A stretch of DNA of 64,000 bases from Aspidiotus rigidus (Eukaryota; Arthropoda; Insecta; Hemiptera; Diaspididae): assembly GCA_035079385.1 (NCBI GenBank), contig JAVHKY010000027.1:186001-250000 (forward strand), in the 5' to 3' direction. Positions 48,301 through 61,139 of this stretch are shown piece by piece. How positions within the stretch are numbered: the stretch's first letter is position 1; each line of letters opens with the position of its first letter. The notes below the pieces were generated by a model. That model saw nothing but the letters and a program-made list of their open reading frames with translations. It was not told where the DNA came from and did no database searches. Made by a program: the position numbers and the translations under genes.

Positions 48301-48830
48301 ACCTATACGATGCTGGTGTGTGCCAAAAGTCTATTATTATACTGCACTTCATTTGTATAATATGAGTCGAGATTAATAGAATCGTTCTGCAACTAAATAT
48401 CGTCCTTGTTGGGATGAGTATGAAAGCGCTTCACTCAACAGTTGAACCATTCCGGATATTACTTACAGCAAGGTCTCAACACAAAAGTCTGAACAGAGAT
48501 GGGTATGGAAGAATATAAGGGGATTAATCTTCTGCCCTCGGAACCACTAAGCTTCATACATATAACTCAGGGAATCTTCCTGAAGTTTCTGATAAATATA
48601 GCCTGAAAGTCAAAATTTTATCTATAGTCCTTAAAGCAGGTCATACCGTTTCTAAGCACAATCCCAAATAAAACTTCGAGCTTGAAAGTCGGAATTTTTC
48701 CGATTTTCCCCGCAGAAATAACAAATAATCAAAACCTTTACTTGTCGCACTTATGATTCAAGTAAACGCATTCAATTTCAGTGAACCCAATCCAAGAAAT
48801 TATTATTGTCAAATTTAATCTAGAAAGTGA
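45310..48830. other. Exon-free stretch
   Basis: No coding regions recognised. It contains a TC-rich simple repeat near 47300-47335 and the hammerhead-like fragment at 47461. The remainder is AT-rich and featureless by eye. Confidence 0.45.
47461..47490 (+). other. Hammerhead-ribozyme-like core fragment (decayed or chance)
   Basis: Bases 47461-47473 read tgatgagtccgtg, identical to the conserved core plus stem II start of many hammerhead ribozymes (CUGAUGAGUCCGUG...). The preceding base is A rather than C, and the GAAA box expected after stem II is replaced by TAAT, so it should not cleave. Confidence 0.2.
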
Positions 48831-48839
48831 TATGACTGT

Positions 48840-50190
48840 CGTACAAACAAAAAATATAATGAAATAAGAATAATTATTATCATTTAAGTAGATATAATTA
48901 TAATAAATAGTTGAAATTCTAATTATTAGTACTATAATTATAAATCAAATAAATCAACCTATTATGATATAAATAATTAAATAAAAACAAATTTAAATTA
49001 AATACTAAATTAATTTTATTTATTAAAATATGGTAAAAAAAGATAATTGAAATTATTATCTACTATTACATTTAATGAAGTTGAAAATTAATAAAAATTG
49101 CATGAATAATGATTTTGTAAATCATTAAAAATTATCATACTATTTATATTATTCATCATTACAATAATTTTTTTACTGTAAGTAAATAATTAGGTATTTC
49201 TTCAATAATAATAATTTTTTATTCACAAATTCAATCATTTTTATAATAATTATATCAATTCAAATTTCAAAGATGATTTCTATTACTACATTATTTTAAT
49301 AATACGGTAAATTATCACTGATTTCATATCTTGAAAAAATTAAATAGGTACCATTTTCTTAGAAATAATGATTCTTATTAATTCATTATTCAAATTTAAA
49401 TGTAAAAAAATTATTTCAATATAAATTTTATTATCAATTATCATTTTTATAGAAAGCATAAATTTGAATTCAAAATCAAATTTAAGAAATACATAAAGAT
49501 ATTTTTAAAATGATATGAAATACTGGATCATTCATTATGATAAGAATGTTCATTTTAATTATTATTGTATTTTTCGGTTTCAATAAATTATTCTTCTTAT
49601 TCAATTGATATAATACTTTTGAATTCATGTATAATTTATTACAATTTAAGTTATAGTTGAATCTTTCGATTTTTTTATGGAAATATAACATCTACAATTT
49701 TTATTTTCATCTTCATTCACATAATTATTATAAATATCAATTTATAAAAATGTTATCAATATAAAAATATGATGTTCTAGATTATTAATAATACGTATAT
49801 TAATAACAATAAAATCACTTTTCTCGGTGAGCAAGAATAGCAATTGAACCCTTTTTTTCAAGAAGGGAGTATCTCTTATGGGACGTTTATGCGAGTTACG
49901 CCCTTCTTGAAAAGAAGGGCTCAATTACTGCTTTTATTGCTGTATTTCCTTTGATTGGTTCTAACCTTATATTTTTAGTTTCATTAATAATATTTTAATT
50001 AATCTTATTTCGGCAATATTAATTATTGATTTCTTACATTCATTTAATTATTTTACATCAATGAATCTTCAGGTCATTTAAATTTAAATATTGATATTTA
50101 TTAAGTTAATTCAAATTCCTGACTTATTTTAAACGATAATGTATTCATAATTATTATTTTTATAAATTTTTTTAATAATAAAATTAATAT
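48840..50190. other. Extremely AT-rich island
   Basis: About 1.35 kb consisting almost entirely of A and T, with sharp change at both edges, and long runs of aataattatt-type sequence. No protein with recognisable motifs and no tRNA were seen. It could be inserted organellar DNA, an AT-rich satellite or another foreign insertion; no gene was identified to decide. Confidence 0.6.
49838..49926. repeat. Hairpin in the AT-rich island
   Basis: The 13-bp arm ttttcaagaaggg (from about 49855) is perfectly complementary to cccttcttgaaaa (from about 49901), with outer partial pairing ttgaaccctt / aagggctcaa. The loop is a GC-richer 35 bp including gggacgtttatgcgagttac. It is the only GC-containing part of the island. 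Confidence 0.75.
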
Positions 50191-50559
50191 AATTCTATCA
50201 AATAAGCAATCCAGATATCATTCCAACGTCTCAATTTTCGGTTCTGCACAATTTCTTCTCCAATGGGATGCATAAATAGATCTAGCTTAGGAGAACCAAA
50301 AAATTAACCAAGTCAAAACGTAGCTCTAAGTCTCGGGTCTGGCGATGACACTTACTCCAGCTATTTTACAGCAACCACGATAGCATCCATCAGAGATTTT
50401 AACTGACAAGCTGTTGAAGAAAATGTAGCTCAACATCAGCACATGTATAGGCATGGCCTCAGCGGAATCACCGTATTAGAAGTTTTACAGCATGCTCTGA
50501 AAGATGTTGAAAATCTGCGCGACCGAGTTTGAGCAGAAGCTCAAAGAATTTATGAATCA

Positions 50560-50662
50560 TTGACTAGCCACAATAAATATTGGCAACAAATTCAAGAACT
50601 AAGTGACCAATTTTGGCAGTGTTGGTCACACGACTACTTGAATACCCTTCATCAGTGTACGA
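50560..50662 (+). pseudogene. BEL/Pao-type retrotransposon pol C-terminus fragment
   Basis: The plus strand reads NKYWQQIQELSDQFWQCW then SHDYLNTLHQ. This resembles the conserved end of BEL/Pao integrase regions, (R/Y)W..(I/V)Q.L...FW.RW..(E/D)YL..L..R, here with RW replaced by CW and the terminal KW lost. Upstream bases 50220-50560 give only broken frames. No LTRs were found. Confidence 0.6.
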
Positions 50663-50669
50663 AAAAGAA

Positions 50670-52820
50670 AATTATAAGGAATAATTTTCAAGTTTCCCCG
50701 GAGGATACTTCCGCGAATAGCCTCCGCCACCCATCTTTCGAAAGAACGGCGAACGACGAGCATTTTTCTCCTGTCCTCTGAGTTCAAAAGTTCTTTCCTG
50801 AAAATCTTCTCTTACCGACACATCCCCAGAAATGCGATTATCAATCATCATTTTTAGCGGAAAATCCGTAGAATATAAATTTTATGTCTTCAATTTTTGT
50901 CCGAAGTTATCCTTAAAATGAGATGATAAATCCCTTTGCATTCCCCTGGAAATGAAACGCAGCTTGGATTCTTGCGAGTAAGATTTATTTCTAGACAATT
51001 TAGCGAAAATGCCACTTCTATTTCGCGTACAACTCCTTCCATGTATTGGAATTGGAAATGGTATTTTCTACGAAATTATTAAAAATCAACTCTTTTTGTT
51101 TTTGTTATTCCGTTTCAATTGTCGACTCGATCGAAATTTGTCCTACGTAGAACGCGCCAAAAGCGTATTAATTTTCTAAAAAACCTATTTTCCTTCCCAC
51201 GACCTTTAAACGAGCTCGTCCTCTACCATGAAGCGTGTACTTTACAGGCACACGAGCTTTATCCATTTACGTGAACTTGCCGGGTCAACCTTCTGCGCGA
51301 TTAAAAAAAAAAAAAAAAAGTGGTACGTATACAAGATCTACGAAAACGCGTGGTCTAATACCGTTTGAAACTCGCGTTCCATTCATGAAATTGAACCACT
51401 ATAGCGATGACTGCTGTCTGGTAACCAGAAAGAGAGAACAAAATTAATACCCTTTTAGCTAGGAGTGAACCGCTGTTTTTGTCAAGGTCGCATCATTATC
51501 GAAACTAAAACAGAGAGGAAAGAAAAAAAAAAGGTGAATTCGTTAACCGATATGGCATGATGTAGCGCTTCCCCACAAACCAATTATCGGTAATTGTTTA
51601 ATACATGGGTGTAGTGTACTCGAGTGTAGGATTGTTATATTGTACACGCAGCTCAGCGAAAGAGTTAATTTTTAAAATGGTATATTATTCTATCAGAGCG
51701 TTTCAAATGAAATTAAATTACGAATATTCTACTTATTAGGAGGCGTGTGTCGCAAAGGTTCGAATTAATCAAAGAGGGGGTACGTGGGACGGAAGCTGAG
51801 TGTTATTAATCAAGGTTCTGAGAGACTAAACCGTCGCCTCAACAAATATCTTGATTTCTTGGATGTTTTCGGTCTTTAAATGACCCCGAGGGTCCAGAAA
51901 ATAACTTTCTGGCAGGTTTTCGGTTGTTCCAGAAACAGGTTCAGCGCGAAAATATTTCTTTATACTTTCATTATTGCAATTAAGATAAATTCACAGCATA
52001 ATTTCACGCGATTGGACTATTTCAGGAGAAAATATTCGTGTACTCACTGTCTGGCGTTTCCTACTTCAAATTATGATACAATCATCGGAAGAGTTGATTC
52101 ACATTAGGTAAATACGACAGTGCGAAATAAAGATGACCAAATCGATCTTCAACTTCACCTCGAATTAGAAGCGAATGTCAGCAAAAAAATAATTCCACAC
52201 GAATACAATTCAACTCTATATTTTCTACGTACTTGGTGCTGATGATTGAGGATTATGACTAACTCCAGAATAAAGTAGCACCTCAGCGCAAATATTCAAC
52301 GTGACTAAATCGCTTGACCACGGTAAGGAAATCCGACTCATAAATCAAATTAGATAATACCTCTCGAAGTTATAAATACTTAAATAGAAACCACATCAAC
52401 ATTCGCTATCCGAACTGACGAGAGTAATACGCAAATTCCTAATTTTACAATATGACCAAGTAGTAAAGCTTCATAAATTTTTGGAACTAACAAAAGGAGC
52501 TGCACACATGCAAGGCTAAGGTCGCCTAAAAATTGTTCGATCAGAATGAGTTTCGAAAGTTTCTAATGTTGAACCACGTTGCTTCATAGAGTACACAGAA
52601 TGATTTAATCTGTATTGAACGAATAAGGTCTAAGTAGAGGAGAACTTCGCTGAGTTATAAATTCCCCCCTCCCCCACAGTTCAGTCTCATATAAGTTGGA
52701 GCACTTAGGTAAATAAGAAATCAATACAACTACATACGTACCGCCACATTTTTGTATTTTTATGTAACGATCCCAGGACGCGATAGTAGCGCGCCAGTGG
52801 CTGCTTGGTTCGAATTTATT
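50670..52820. other. Exon-free stretch
   Basis: No recognised gene or RNA; one poly-A run at 51303-51319. The right end abuts the hAT-like MITE. Confidence 0.45.
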
Positions 52821-52833
52821 GAAATCGTTCCAG

Positions 52834-53352
52834 CAAAGTATTGCAGCCAGCTGAAAGCCGAAAGCGAATTCAGCCGAGTTTCTACTGATGAGAGTGGAGT
52901 TGAAAGCCAGCTTTATTCGAAACTTTCCTAGGCCGAAAGAAGCTAAATTCTTTCAATTTTTTCTAGCTTTCCTGATGTCTGCAAAATAGGAAAATGCACT
53001 GCACTGCTTGAGTGCGTTCAAAAGGTTTCATTATGTAGGCCATACTAGCTTTGCCTAAGCATTCACAAAGATGAGAAAGATGAGTTTCAATTCTGTTCAG
53101 CCATTCAGCATAGAACCCTGTAGTACAGTCATCCAATGGAGATGAATGCAAACTATGTCAAAGCCCCAATTCTCCTGATCGTCTCATCTCAACTCACGTA
53201 TTGATCAACCGAAAATCAACTGAACTAAGCCAGCCAATTTGAGCCAAAAGCCATCTGAATTTTGCCAAAGGCCAAAAGCTGAAAGCTAAATTTTTCAAGG
53301 TTGTAAGTGTGAGCCGAAAGCCAAAGCTGAAATTTTCGGCTGCAATACTCTG
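52834..53352. mobile_element. hAT-like MITE (CARAGTATTGCAGCC ends)
   Basis: A 519-bp element with left end caaagtattgcagcc and right end ggctgcaatactctg; 14 of 15 inverted match. It is flanked by 8-bp near-identical sequences, cgttccag (52826) and cgttgcag (53353), 7 of 8, as expected for a hAT target duplication. The interior is packed with GAAAGCC / CCAAAAGC words, the inverted form of repeats at 830-1110 and 2560-2836. No ORF. Confidence 0.85.
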
Positions 53353-53360
53353 CGTTGCAG

Positions 53361-55920
53361 TCCATTGTTGATTTGGCTAGGTGAAGCAATTAAGTATCTT
53401 AATATCGAAGAAGCTACAAAAATTGAATGATACTAATAATGTTTGTCTTTTCTATTGCATCATAACATACAAATATCGCGATCATATAAAGATTTGGATG
53501 AAAGACCTTATTATAATTATATTTTTAACCCCAGCCCTGAGTAAGTTCATGGCTAAAAAACTAACAAGTACGAGTACTATCTCAGATTGACTGATCACGG
53601 AGAGCAGAAATAATGATTCAGAAAACAGTGGACATAGCGAAAAGCACGATACAAATAAGCGTCACAAGGAGCAGGGGATCATGATTATATGAAAATATGG
53701 TAAAGGTGAAATTGTGTGAGGTAAATGAGTGCAATTCATTCTCGAGGATAGGAGAAGGATTTTGTTAGAGGAACTCTCAAAGTAATAGTTGGGATTCAGC
53801 TTGTCATAAATATAGAGAAAGGATGAGTTGAAATCAAATTAGATACAGTGTATAACAACAATCCGTAACACAACACCTATCTGGAAAATTAACGGCAAAA
53901 TAACCGACTAATTTCCTTTCTCTTTCCATAGCAATTTCTCAAGACTTGAAGACAATAATATATTTTTGAAATGATTGTAAATAATCCGACTATAGAACTG
54001 AAAAATAAGGAGGCACTAATTCATGTTAAGATCACGTATAGTTCAGCATAAAGACATCCAACAGTCGTGTCACTCCAGGAAAAGGAAGAAGGGGAAAAAA
54101 TCAAGACTTCCTCGAATATATACGAACCGGGTAGAGTTGAAGTGACGCCCATAATTCAATGTTATTGTACAATAATGTTCGCTCGAAAGGTGTAAAATAA
54201 GCCTATACAGCGTGTGTAACTAATACGAATGTCGATATAAACATATAATTACTTAATAAGCTAACAATGCAAAGGCTTCCACCGTCGTACACGTAACTTA
54301 TATTATGGTTCACCCTTTTAGCTTCTCACGACGCGACTTATCACAAAGGCGTACCAAATTAGTTGACACAACACTTTACACGTCGCTCGTGTTCGAATGA
54401 GTATTCAAAAGGGGGGACCAAAAATGATACTCCTACTGTAGTCGTTGATCCAATTCCGCCCCGGATGCCGACTAATTCTTAAAAAGCCAACGTGTATACA
54501 CACATACCTTCCATCTCGCATCAAATTAAAGAAAAAATTATTCGATCGCGATTTCATACCTATTAATTACTTTTCTTATTTATCCTCAAGAACAATAGAA
54601 AGTATGAGATAAAATCAACAAAAACTCACTTTCGGTATCGAAAAAAGCCATCGGCAATATTGTAAAGTTCACGCTATTAACCTTAGATAGAGGAAACAAT
54701 TAAAAAGAATCATTTTTCCTCCTGCCAGAAATTGTATCAGTATCGGTAGTTGAAAATCCTCTTTTGTAATTATGAAAGAAAAATAGAAGCTGGCCTGTCA
54801 AACGACAACCTGACACCAAATTTGAATCGTTTAACGTTCTTTTGTAATCTCGTGTAGGCGCGCCGACGCCTGAACGACCAAACGTATGCATTCTGCATTC
54901 CAACATTATCAAAATACGAACGTGGTGCATTATTTTGGTCGGCGTTCAAGTCGGCCTCTAACTGTATTATAGACGTCGAACGTAGACGTAGACGGCAGAC
55001 GCTCTCGATGAAGAATTTTTACTTTCATTACATCCGACAACAACGTGTTGCTTCGAGTTTTCCTCCTCTTCTTCTTCTTCAGTAAGCTCGTTGTCAAAAG
55101 ATAAAGTAGAATATTCATTAACTCGCGGGCTCCGCAGTCTATACACGTACTGTGCACAGGTGAATGAACGACCAACCTTCTTCTAATCACTTGAAGCGCC
55201 TCTCGAGAACGTCAGCTAACGCCAGAATCTCTATGACGAACGACGCGAGCGTATTGTGCGTTGAAATTTCAAAGATTACTTATGACGTCATATCGACTAG
55301 TAGCCTATTATCTCGTCTTATAATAGCATTACAAAACGAACTCATAATGCTACACTAAAGAACTTTGGACGGGGATAAGAAAGTTGATTTAAGATGAGAG
55401 TTAGTGATCGCGAATATATTTTATGGACGAATAGTGCGGATACGTACACGTATATTTAGTATTCAACTTTAACGATAGACTAAGATAGCGTAAAAGTTCT
55501 CCCAAGATCGTATAAATTACTCATTGTACAAGAGAGCACATCGAGACCAAGGACAAAACACTTTTATGGAAGCAATAAAGATTATATTTTTGTTTATTTC
55601 TGTCGTCGAAGAATTGAAACGAGCTTTGCCTCGTCTTATAACTAGCACGAGATAGTTTCAAACAAACATAAACTACGAGAGGAATTTTTTGGGTCCGCAA
55701 ATTAAATCGAGTCAAATGTTCCATCGGGTAATGAAAACGCTTTCGACCTTGCCCTTTCTTCCGAAATCAGCACGACGCTCATTAATTATTATTCTCAAAA
55801 GAAAACGTAAACTCTTCAATGTTTTGGCATACTTCGGTTCATTTACTGAAAATCTCCAACTCAAAAGCGATCGAGGAAATAAATCATTGTCTTTTACTAA
55901 AGTAAAATCCTCAGTATGAC
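53361..55920. other. Exon-free stretch
   Basis: No recognised gene. A short minus-strand frame reading MAFFDTE before a gtgagt donor (near 54630) is too short to support a call. A lone TGACGTCA lies at 55283. Confidence 0.45.
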
Positions 55921-56067
55921 TCGAAGCTGCTTTAAGACGACATTCTCGCAAGACTTAAAGACTTCGTATGGACAGTCCAGGCATGGTGGTTCAGGATGAG
56001 CTACGGGTGTTTGATTTGCTGCGAGCTTACGTTACCTAAATCCCAGTCAGAAAAGGAGTAAGTAAGA

Positions 56068-56880
56068 TTGCGTCTTTTCGCCAATGCTTTTTAACATCTA
56101 CTCCGCGGAAATATTAGTAGAGGCTCTAGAAGATCAGCCAATAGAAGTAATTACATCAGGCATGCGGACGTCACGGCCCTCACAGCAAAAGCAATGGCCG
56201 ACCTCTAGATACTACTAAACTGGGTCAACAAAGATCGCAAAATATATAGCTTTCCCACCAATACTGCTAAGACCAAAATGATGATGATAAACAAAGGTAG
56301 AGTCGAAAATATACGTCTGGAATTGGACGGAGAACACATTGAAAGAGTATCGCACATCAAATACCTGAGAGCCTGGATATACAAGGACATTAACCCAGAT
56401 GAGGAGATTGAAATTCAAATACCGGAAGCGAATGGCGCCTTCAGCAGCTGGTATAAGGTACTAAGGTCAAGGGATCTCTGCATCCATTTAAGATTGAAAA
56501 TCTGCAAATGTAATGTTTGGTCGAGCCTGTTTTATAGCTGCGAAACCTGGACCTTGAAGCCGGCGATGATGAATAAAATTGAGGCATATGAGATGTGGTG
56601 TTACGGGCGCATGATACAAATTTCATGAATGGAGAAGGTACGGAACACGGAGGGGAAAAGAGCGCGAACTTTTGACTACCATTAAGAATGCAGAACTTGA
56701 GTGATATACTTCGCGGACCTAACTACGAACTACTACAGACAATCATGTACGGTCGAATAAAGGAAGCGATGGATAGGTCGGAGAAATCTCTCCTGGTTAA
56801 GGAATATAAGCCGTATATGGAAGCGAGTTATTGACATGACAACTGCCGCGAAAATTTTACTATTCCAAAAATCTGAGATC
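56068..56880 (+). pseudogene. Non-LTR retrotransposon RT C-terminal fragment
   Basis: The plus strand contains VFSPMLFNIYSAEILVEALE, then HADVTALTAKAMADL in a shifted frame (remnant of YADD), and one 116-codon open frame (56281-56628): NIRLELDGEHIERVSHIKYL, RAWI, LRLKICKCNVWSSLFYSCET, WTLKPAMMNKIEAYEMWCYG and RMIQIS. The SPMLFN.YS, IKYLG..I, YGCETWTL and IEAFEMW..RRML.ISW blocks are typical of insect endonuclease/reverse-transcriptase elements. After the stop, broken frames read YFADLTTNYYRQS and SWLRNISRIWKR. Endonuclease and most of the RT are absent. Confidence 0.85.
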
Positions 56881-56889
56881 CTCTAACCT

Positions 56890-59390
56890 ATGCTTCAGCG
56901 GAGAGGGTGGAAAAGTGCTAGAACGCGCTCGATTTGTTCAAATATACAAAAGTGCAATCACTATTAGAGCGAAAACTCCCCCTTGCGAAGAAATGCATAG
57001 GTACTAAAGTTTTTTATTTCCTGACCAAAGAGTGTGGGTACACAATAATGTGTTCTAGAATACATTTCGGAAAAGGGGAAGGTAAATCGTCGCCCGAATT
57101 TCTCCCTTGTCGCCAGCCTTTTCGTCTGCTACATTTTTTCACCATTTCGTCGTCTCCGTTTGTAAGATTTCAGAAATCTTTCTCGTGTCGACTTCCGGCA
57201 CCTTGTCTCGTTCAACGAAAATTATATACCATTAAAAAATTTTTATTTTGTTTACAAAAACGTAAAAATAAATTCAGATTATACGGAAGGGAAGTTTTTT
57301 TTTCCTCTTCTTTTTCTTTCTTCGGTATTCGTCTCAAACTTTTTCTCTCTTTCACATCGCGCCGCATGCAATATTAAACTCGAAATTTTCTATTCGTACA
57401 CAAATAATAATAATACGCGTAACGATGTGTGGCGCTTTCAGATAGTAATGATCTTCTCAGATAATCGAAGCTTTCTTCGAGTATATTTTTAAAAGAACGA
57501 GCAACGCTGATCGTCGTTTTAATGCTGGGATTATTCGCGAAGCAGAGCTCCGACGTTATAAAATTAAAATTCTGTACTCGGCTAATTTGGCAACGATATT
57601 TTTTCGTTATTTCGCGAATCAACGACCCGGGTAAAATAGTTTTTATTCGGCCATATTATTTTTCGTGCGCATCGAGATTTCACTATACGAAAGAAGCTCA
57701 TTTTTACTCGAATAGCTTATACAAGAATTTACGCGGGAACATCGTATTTTGTTGATTTTAGGTCGTCTCTTCTACCTCATTCTTCTCTTCCCACTATTAT
57801 ATACGAGTATTATATACATGTCAATAATCCACATATTATATACCTGCGCTATTCCGTCTCACGTGTTCCGTTGGGTATCCGACCTTTAAGTACTGTGAAT
57901 CTCGCGCTCAAAATTTCCTGCTATACGATCAGGTAGCCACATTTTACAAAATATAGTATTACTGTAGGTCGTTCTTGTATACTCGTAATTTGCCAGGAAA
58001 CTACTATGATTGAATGCAATCTGCAAGTATAAGAGTCCTCTTTAGTGCAGTAGAGAGACTGTGCCAGCGTAAAAAGTTTCTTTTTTCAACGTAAAAACAA
58101 ATCAAGTTGGTTCAGAACAACCTAGATTACTTTGTTAATCAGGTAAATCTCAAGAAGAGATGGAGATTAGTTGGAGAAATGTAGAGTGATGATGGCTTTC
58201 GAAAGGATGTACTGAAGGCAGGAAGTCAGGACAATCGAACCTTGGAAGTGAAAGAGTCAGAAAACTGCATCTTAAAGGAGGTTCAGCTGCTCAGGCACAG
58301 AGTCTATAGGATAGAACAAGAGTCAAACTTACAACTTTCAAGCGTTTCTAATAGTCAGGTTTTAGAAATCGAAATATTTCACGCTAGGTGCAACTAGAGC
58401 CTTTTTCAGATCTCTCATTTCTGTCAAAAAGCACAATTACAGTTTTTTCACGCGGCTGGTACGCTGTTCAGAGTTTTATTCATTCACGTGGGTGCGCACA
58501 TCGGTTTCATTTTGTAAAGTTGTACGTGTGTAGATTTAAAGCGTAAATATAGAGAAAGGAGACCCATTATTAACGCGTTCTCTTCCCGTTGTTCTCCTAA
58601 AACAGCACATACTAATAATTTGTTCTACAAGTGTTTTGCTCGAAACCAGAAGCAGCCGCCACGTTTTATGATGTGTACCTTCCAAATTTCCATTCCGATA
58701 ATGTGAATTCTAAATTTATTTTGCTTTTTGCCATTTCGCTACAAATTTACGAAAATTACGAAGTAATTTGGAGAAGAAAATATTTGCACTCCAGAATAAA
58801 AAACTTTTCTCTCGTTTTTTCTGGTTCATGAATACTACTGATCTTATCTTTTGGTGAAAATATAAATGCATATTCTTGCAAAGTTCAAGGCTCATTTGAT
58901 ATCAGAGACATAGAAAATTATATCTACAACAGACCTAGATATAGGTAAAATTTAATTCCAATAGGCCTGAATACAAGATCCTAAAACTAAGTTGAAGTAA
59001 TAAAGATATCCTCGTTAAGCTTTAAAATTATTTGCTTGATTGACATTTCATGATGAAAATAACTTGTATTCAAACATACTTGAATTTTGCACCTAAGAAA
59101 GTCATGGAACGACTTTTGAAAAATCCTATACGAGGCGTCGTTTGTGGCCCGCAAATTAAATCCTTGGAAAAAAAAATCGAATAGCACCATAAGGCTTATG
59201 TTTATGTACATCCTCTGTGCGCTCCTTCTATAATCACGAATATTTATAGGAGTTCCTGTTTCTAAGAAAAGGCAAACTGAAGCCAGCATCGCTGATATTG
59301 CATACAGGTATTGAGGTGAGCGGGTAGTTACCCTTTCTATGAAACTCGAGGATGTATTTCAAAAATGGAAGCCTTATTTGAAAGAATTTG
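56890..59390. other. Exon-free stretch
   Basis: No recognised gene. A 147-codon plus-strand frame (56934-57377) is rich in Phe, Ser and Lys with low-complexity runs and resembles no family; it is treated as chance. Confidence 0.45.
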
Positions 59391-59399
59391 GGCCGGTGA

Positions 59400-59570
59400 T
59401 CCGCCAGAACGGCAAACAACGCGAGCGGTTCGTTTGACTGTAATTCGAGCCGGTCAGCGCTAGTGTCGCATGCCAATCTGCACTGCGCCCTCTTAACCGA
59501 GGGAGTCAGGGGCGGATCCCCCTTTGCTTGATAGGAATGCAGCAGGACCCTAGGCACTATCCGCCCCAAA
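59400..59570 (-). repeat. SINE-like sequence with tRNA-type B box
   Basis: Read on the minus strand it has ggggcggat...ggatccgcccc near its start, ccctcggttaagagggcgc, then gacactagcgctgaccggct followed by cgaattac. The last part resembles a pol III B box (GGTTCGANTCC). A similar minus-strand stretch lies inside the neighbouring MITE at about 60050-60092 (gatgctagcgctgctcggttcgaat). The A box is uncertain. Confidence 0.35.
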
Positions 59571-59758
59571 TATTGTATGATGATGTCAACAATTTTTTGT
59601 ATTCTTTCCTTCTTTAAATTACTTGATTCTGATATTTTGAGATAGAAGTGTCTGGAAACGGATAGAATTTTCTACTTCACGCTGGTTTCATTTTTACGAC
59701 TATAGCGAACCTACTGTGTGTGAGATGTTTTCCAAATATCACCTTTCTTAGTATTTCG

Positions 59759-60403
59759 CAAGGGTGTTGGAGGCATAATTATTTTGGATGCCTCTGCCTC
59801 CGGAACGAATACAGAAAATGACCCTCCGGTTCCGGTTGCCTCCAGTGGACACGTTTGGAGGCACCTCCTGACCGTCAAGTATGTCTCTGAAGGTACCTCC
59901 AAGTGCCTCCCGCGCAATTACTGAAATTGGAAGAAATGCCTCCGGAGACACTTGTAACGTTGATCAGTGTAACCAGATGTAGCGTATTGGCCTATCAGTA
60001 TTGCCAGGTGACAGATGATACTCAGAAGGTGTATTTAAAACTTTGGCTTTTATTCGAACCGAGCAGCGCTAGCATCAAATTGGCTGAATGAGGTTTCAAG
60101 GAATAAAATACTGTTGAAAAAAATGCCTCCTAAAGGGTCTTTGGAAGCACCTCCAAGCCTCTAGGTGGAAGCAAGGTACCTCCGGAAGCAAAATGCTCCA
60201 GCCTCCAACACCTTGGTTTAAATCCTCTTCATAGCACTCCAGAGACACTTTCCGGGTAGCTCCAGATGCCTCCAAAAAAGTCCTTGTAGGCGCCTTCAAG
60301 CCTCCAGTGACCCTTCAAAATTTTAGCTCGCCTCCGTCTCACTGGGGAGGGCGGAGGCAAGGTACCTCCACAGTCAAAGTGCCTCCAGCCTCCAACACCC
60401 TTG
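59759..60403. mobile_element. hAT-like MITE with CCTCC-rich interior
   Basis: A 645-bp element with perfect 16-bp terminal inverted repeats: caagggtgttggaggc (59759) and gcctccaacacccttg (60388). Flanking 8-mers gtatttcg (59751) and gtattttg (60404) match 7 of 8. The subterminal regions are degenerate tandem ggcacctccaa / tgcctcc words, in opposite overall orientation towards the two ends. The centre includes a tRNA-like GGTTCGAAT segment (minus strand). No coding capacity. Confidence 0.88.
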
Positions 60404-60704
60404 GTATTTTGAACGTAGAGTATTGCGCACAACGAAATCAGGACAATCGATGCGCAGGTGATGGGCGGAAGCCTTTTTTAAATCGATGAAAATCAATATT
60501 TTCATGAGAAGGTAAACTTATAGGGAATTTTACGCTTCACAAATGTTGGTTTCCTAATTTTTCCGTTTAATGGTTTACTTTTCGATTACTCAAGTAACAT
60601 TCAAACATCAAAATCATCCAGATCCCATTATCCATTTTGTCAATTGTAGCACTCCTAGCCGATGAACGACCTGAATTTGATACTTGTTGCCCTAAGGTCT
60701 AACG

Positions 60705-61130
60705 AAAAAACCAGGGTTGCAATGTTTTAAACAAACGGCATTCAAAACATATTTGAAACCCACAAAAAAGTCAAGATCGTATTTTAAACGGAAATACATT
60801 TAAAATTTTCTTTTTTTTTAAACTTGTTTTTTTTTTCAATAGTTCCTATTTTCATTATTATGCTTCACTAAGAAAATGAATATCTGACAATTTTTCCAGG
60901 GTTGAAAAAGTAAAAAAATATTGGTACGTTGTTCAAAACAATGTTCAAAACCAATATTCAAAACATTTGAAACGTGGTCGAAATGATAGTTAAAACTCCT
61001 AAAATTTGTCTCAAACCATAAATAAATTATCTAAATGGTTTTGAACAATATTTAAAGTACGTTTTAAACAAGGAATTAAAAACTATCAATTAAAACATAT
61101 TTTAATCATAAATTCTGTTTTAAAGTAAAA
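60705..61130. repeat. Degenerate TTTTAAAC / CAAAACAT repeat
   Basis: Recurring attcaaaacat, gttttaaacaa, cattttaaa and gttcaaaac words over about 425 bp; no clear unit length. Confidence 0.4.
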
Positions 61131-61139
61131 AAAAATATT

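Noticed and set aside
56934..57377. 147-codon plus-strand ORF
   Set aside because: Low-complexity F/S/K-rich with no recognisable domain; expected by chance in this composition.
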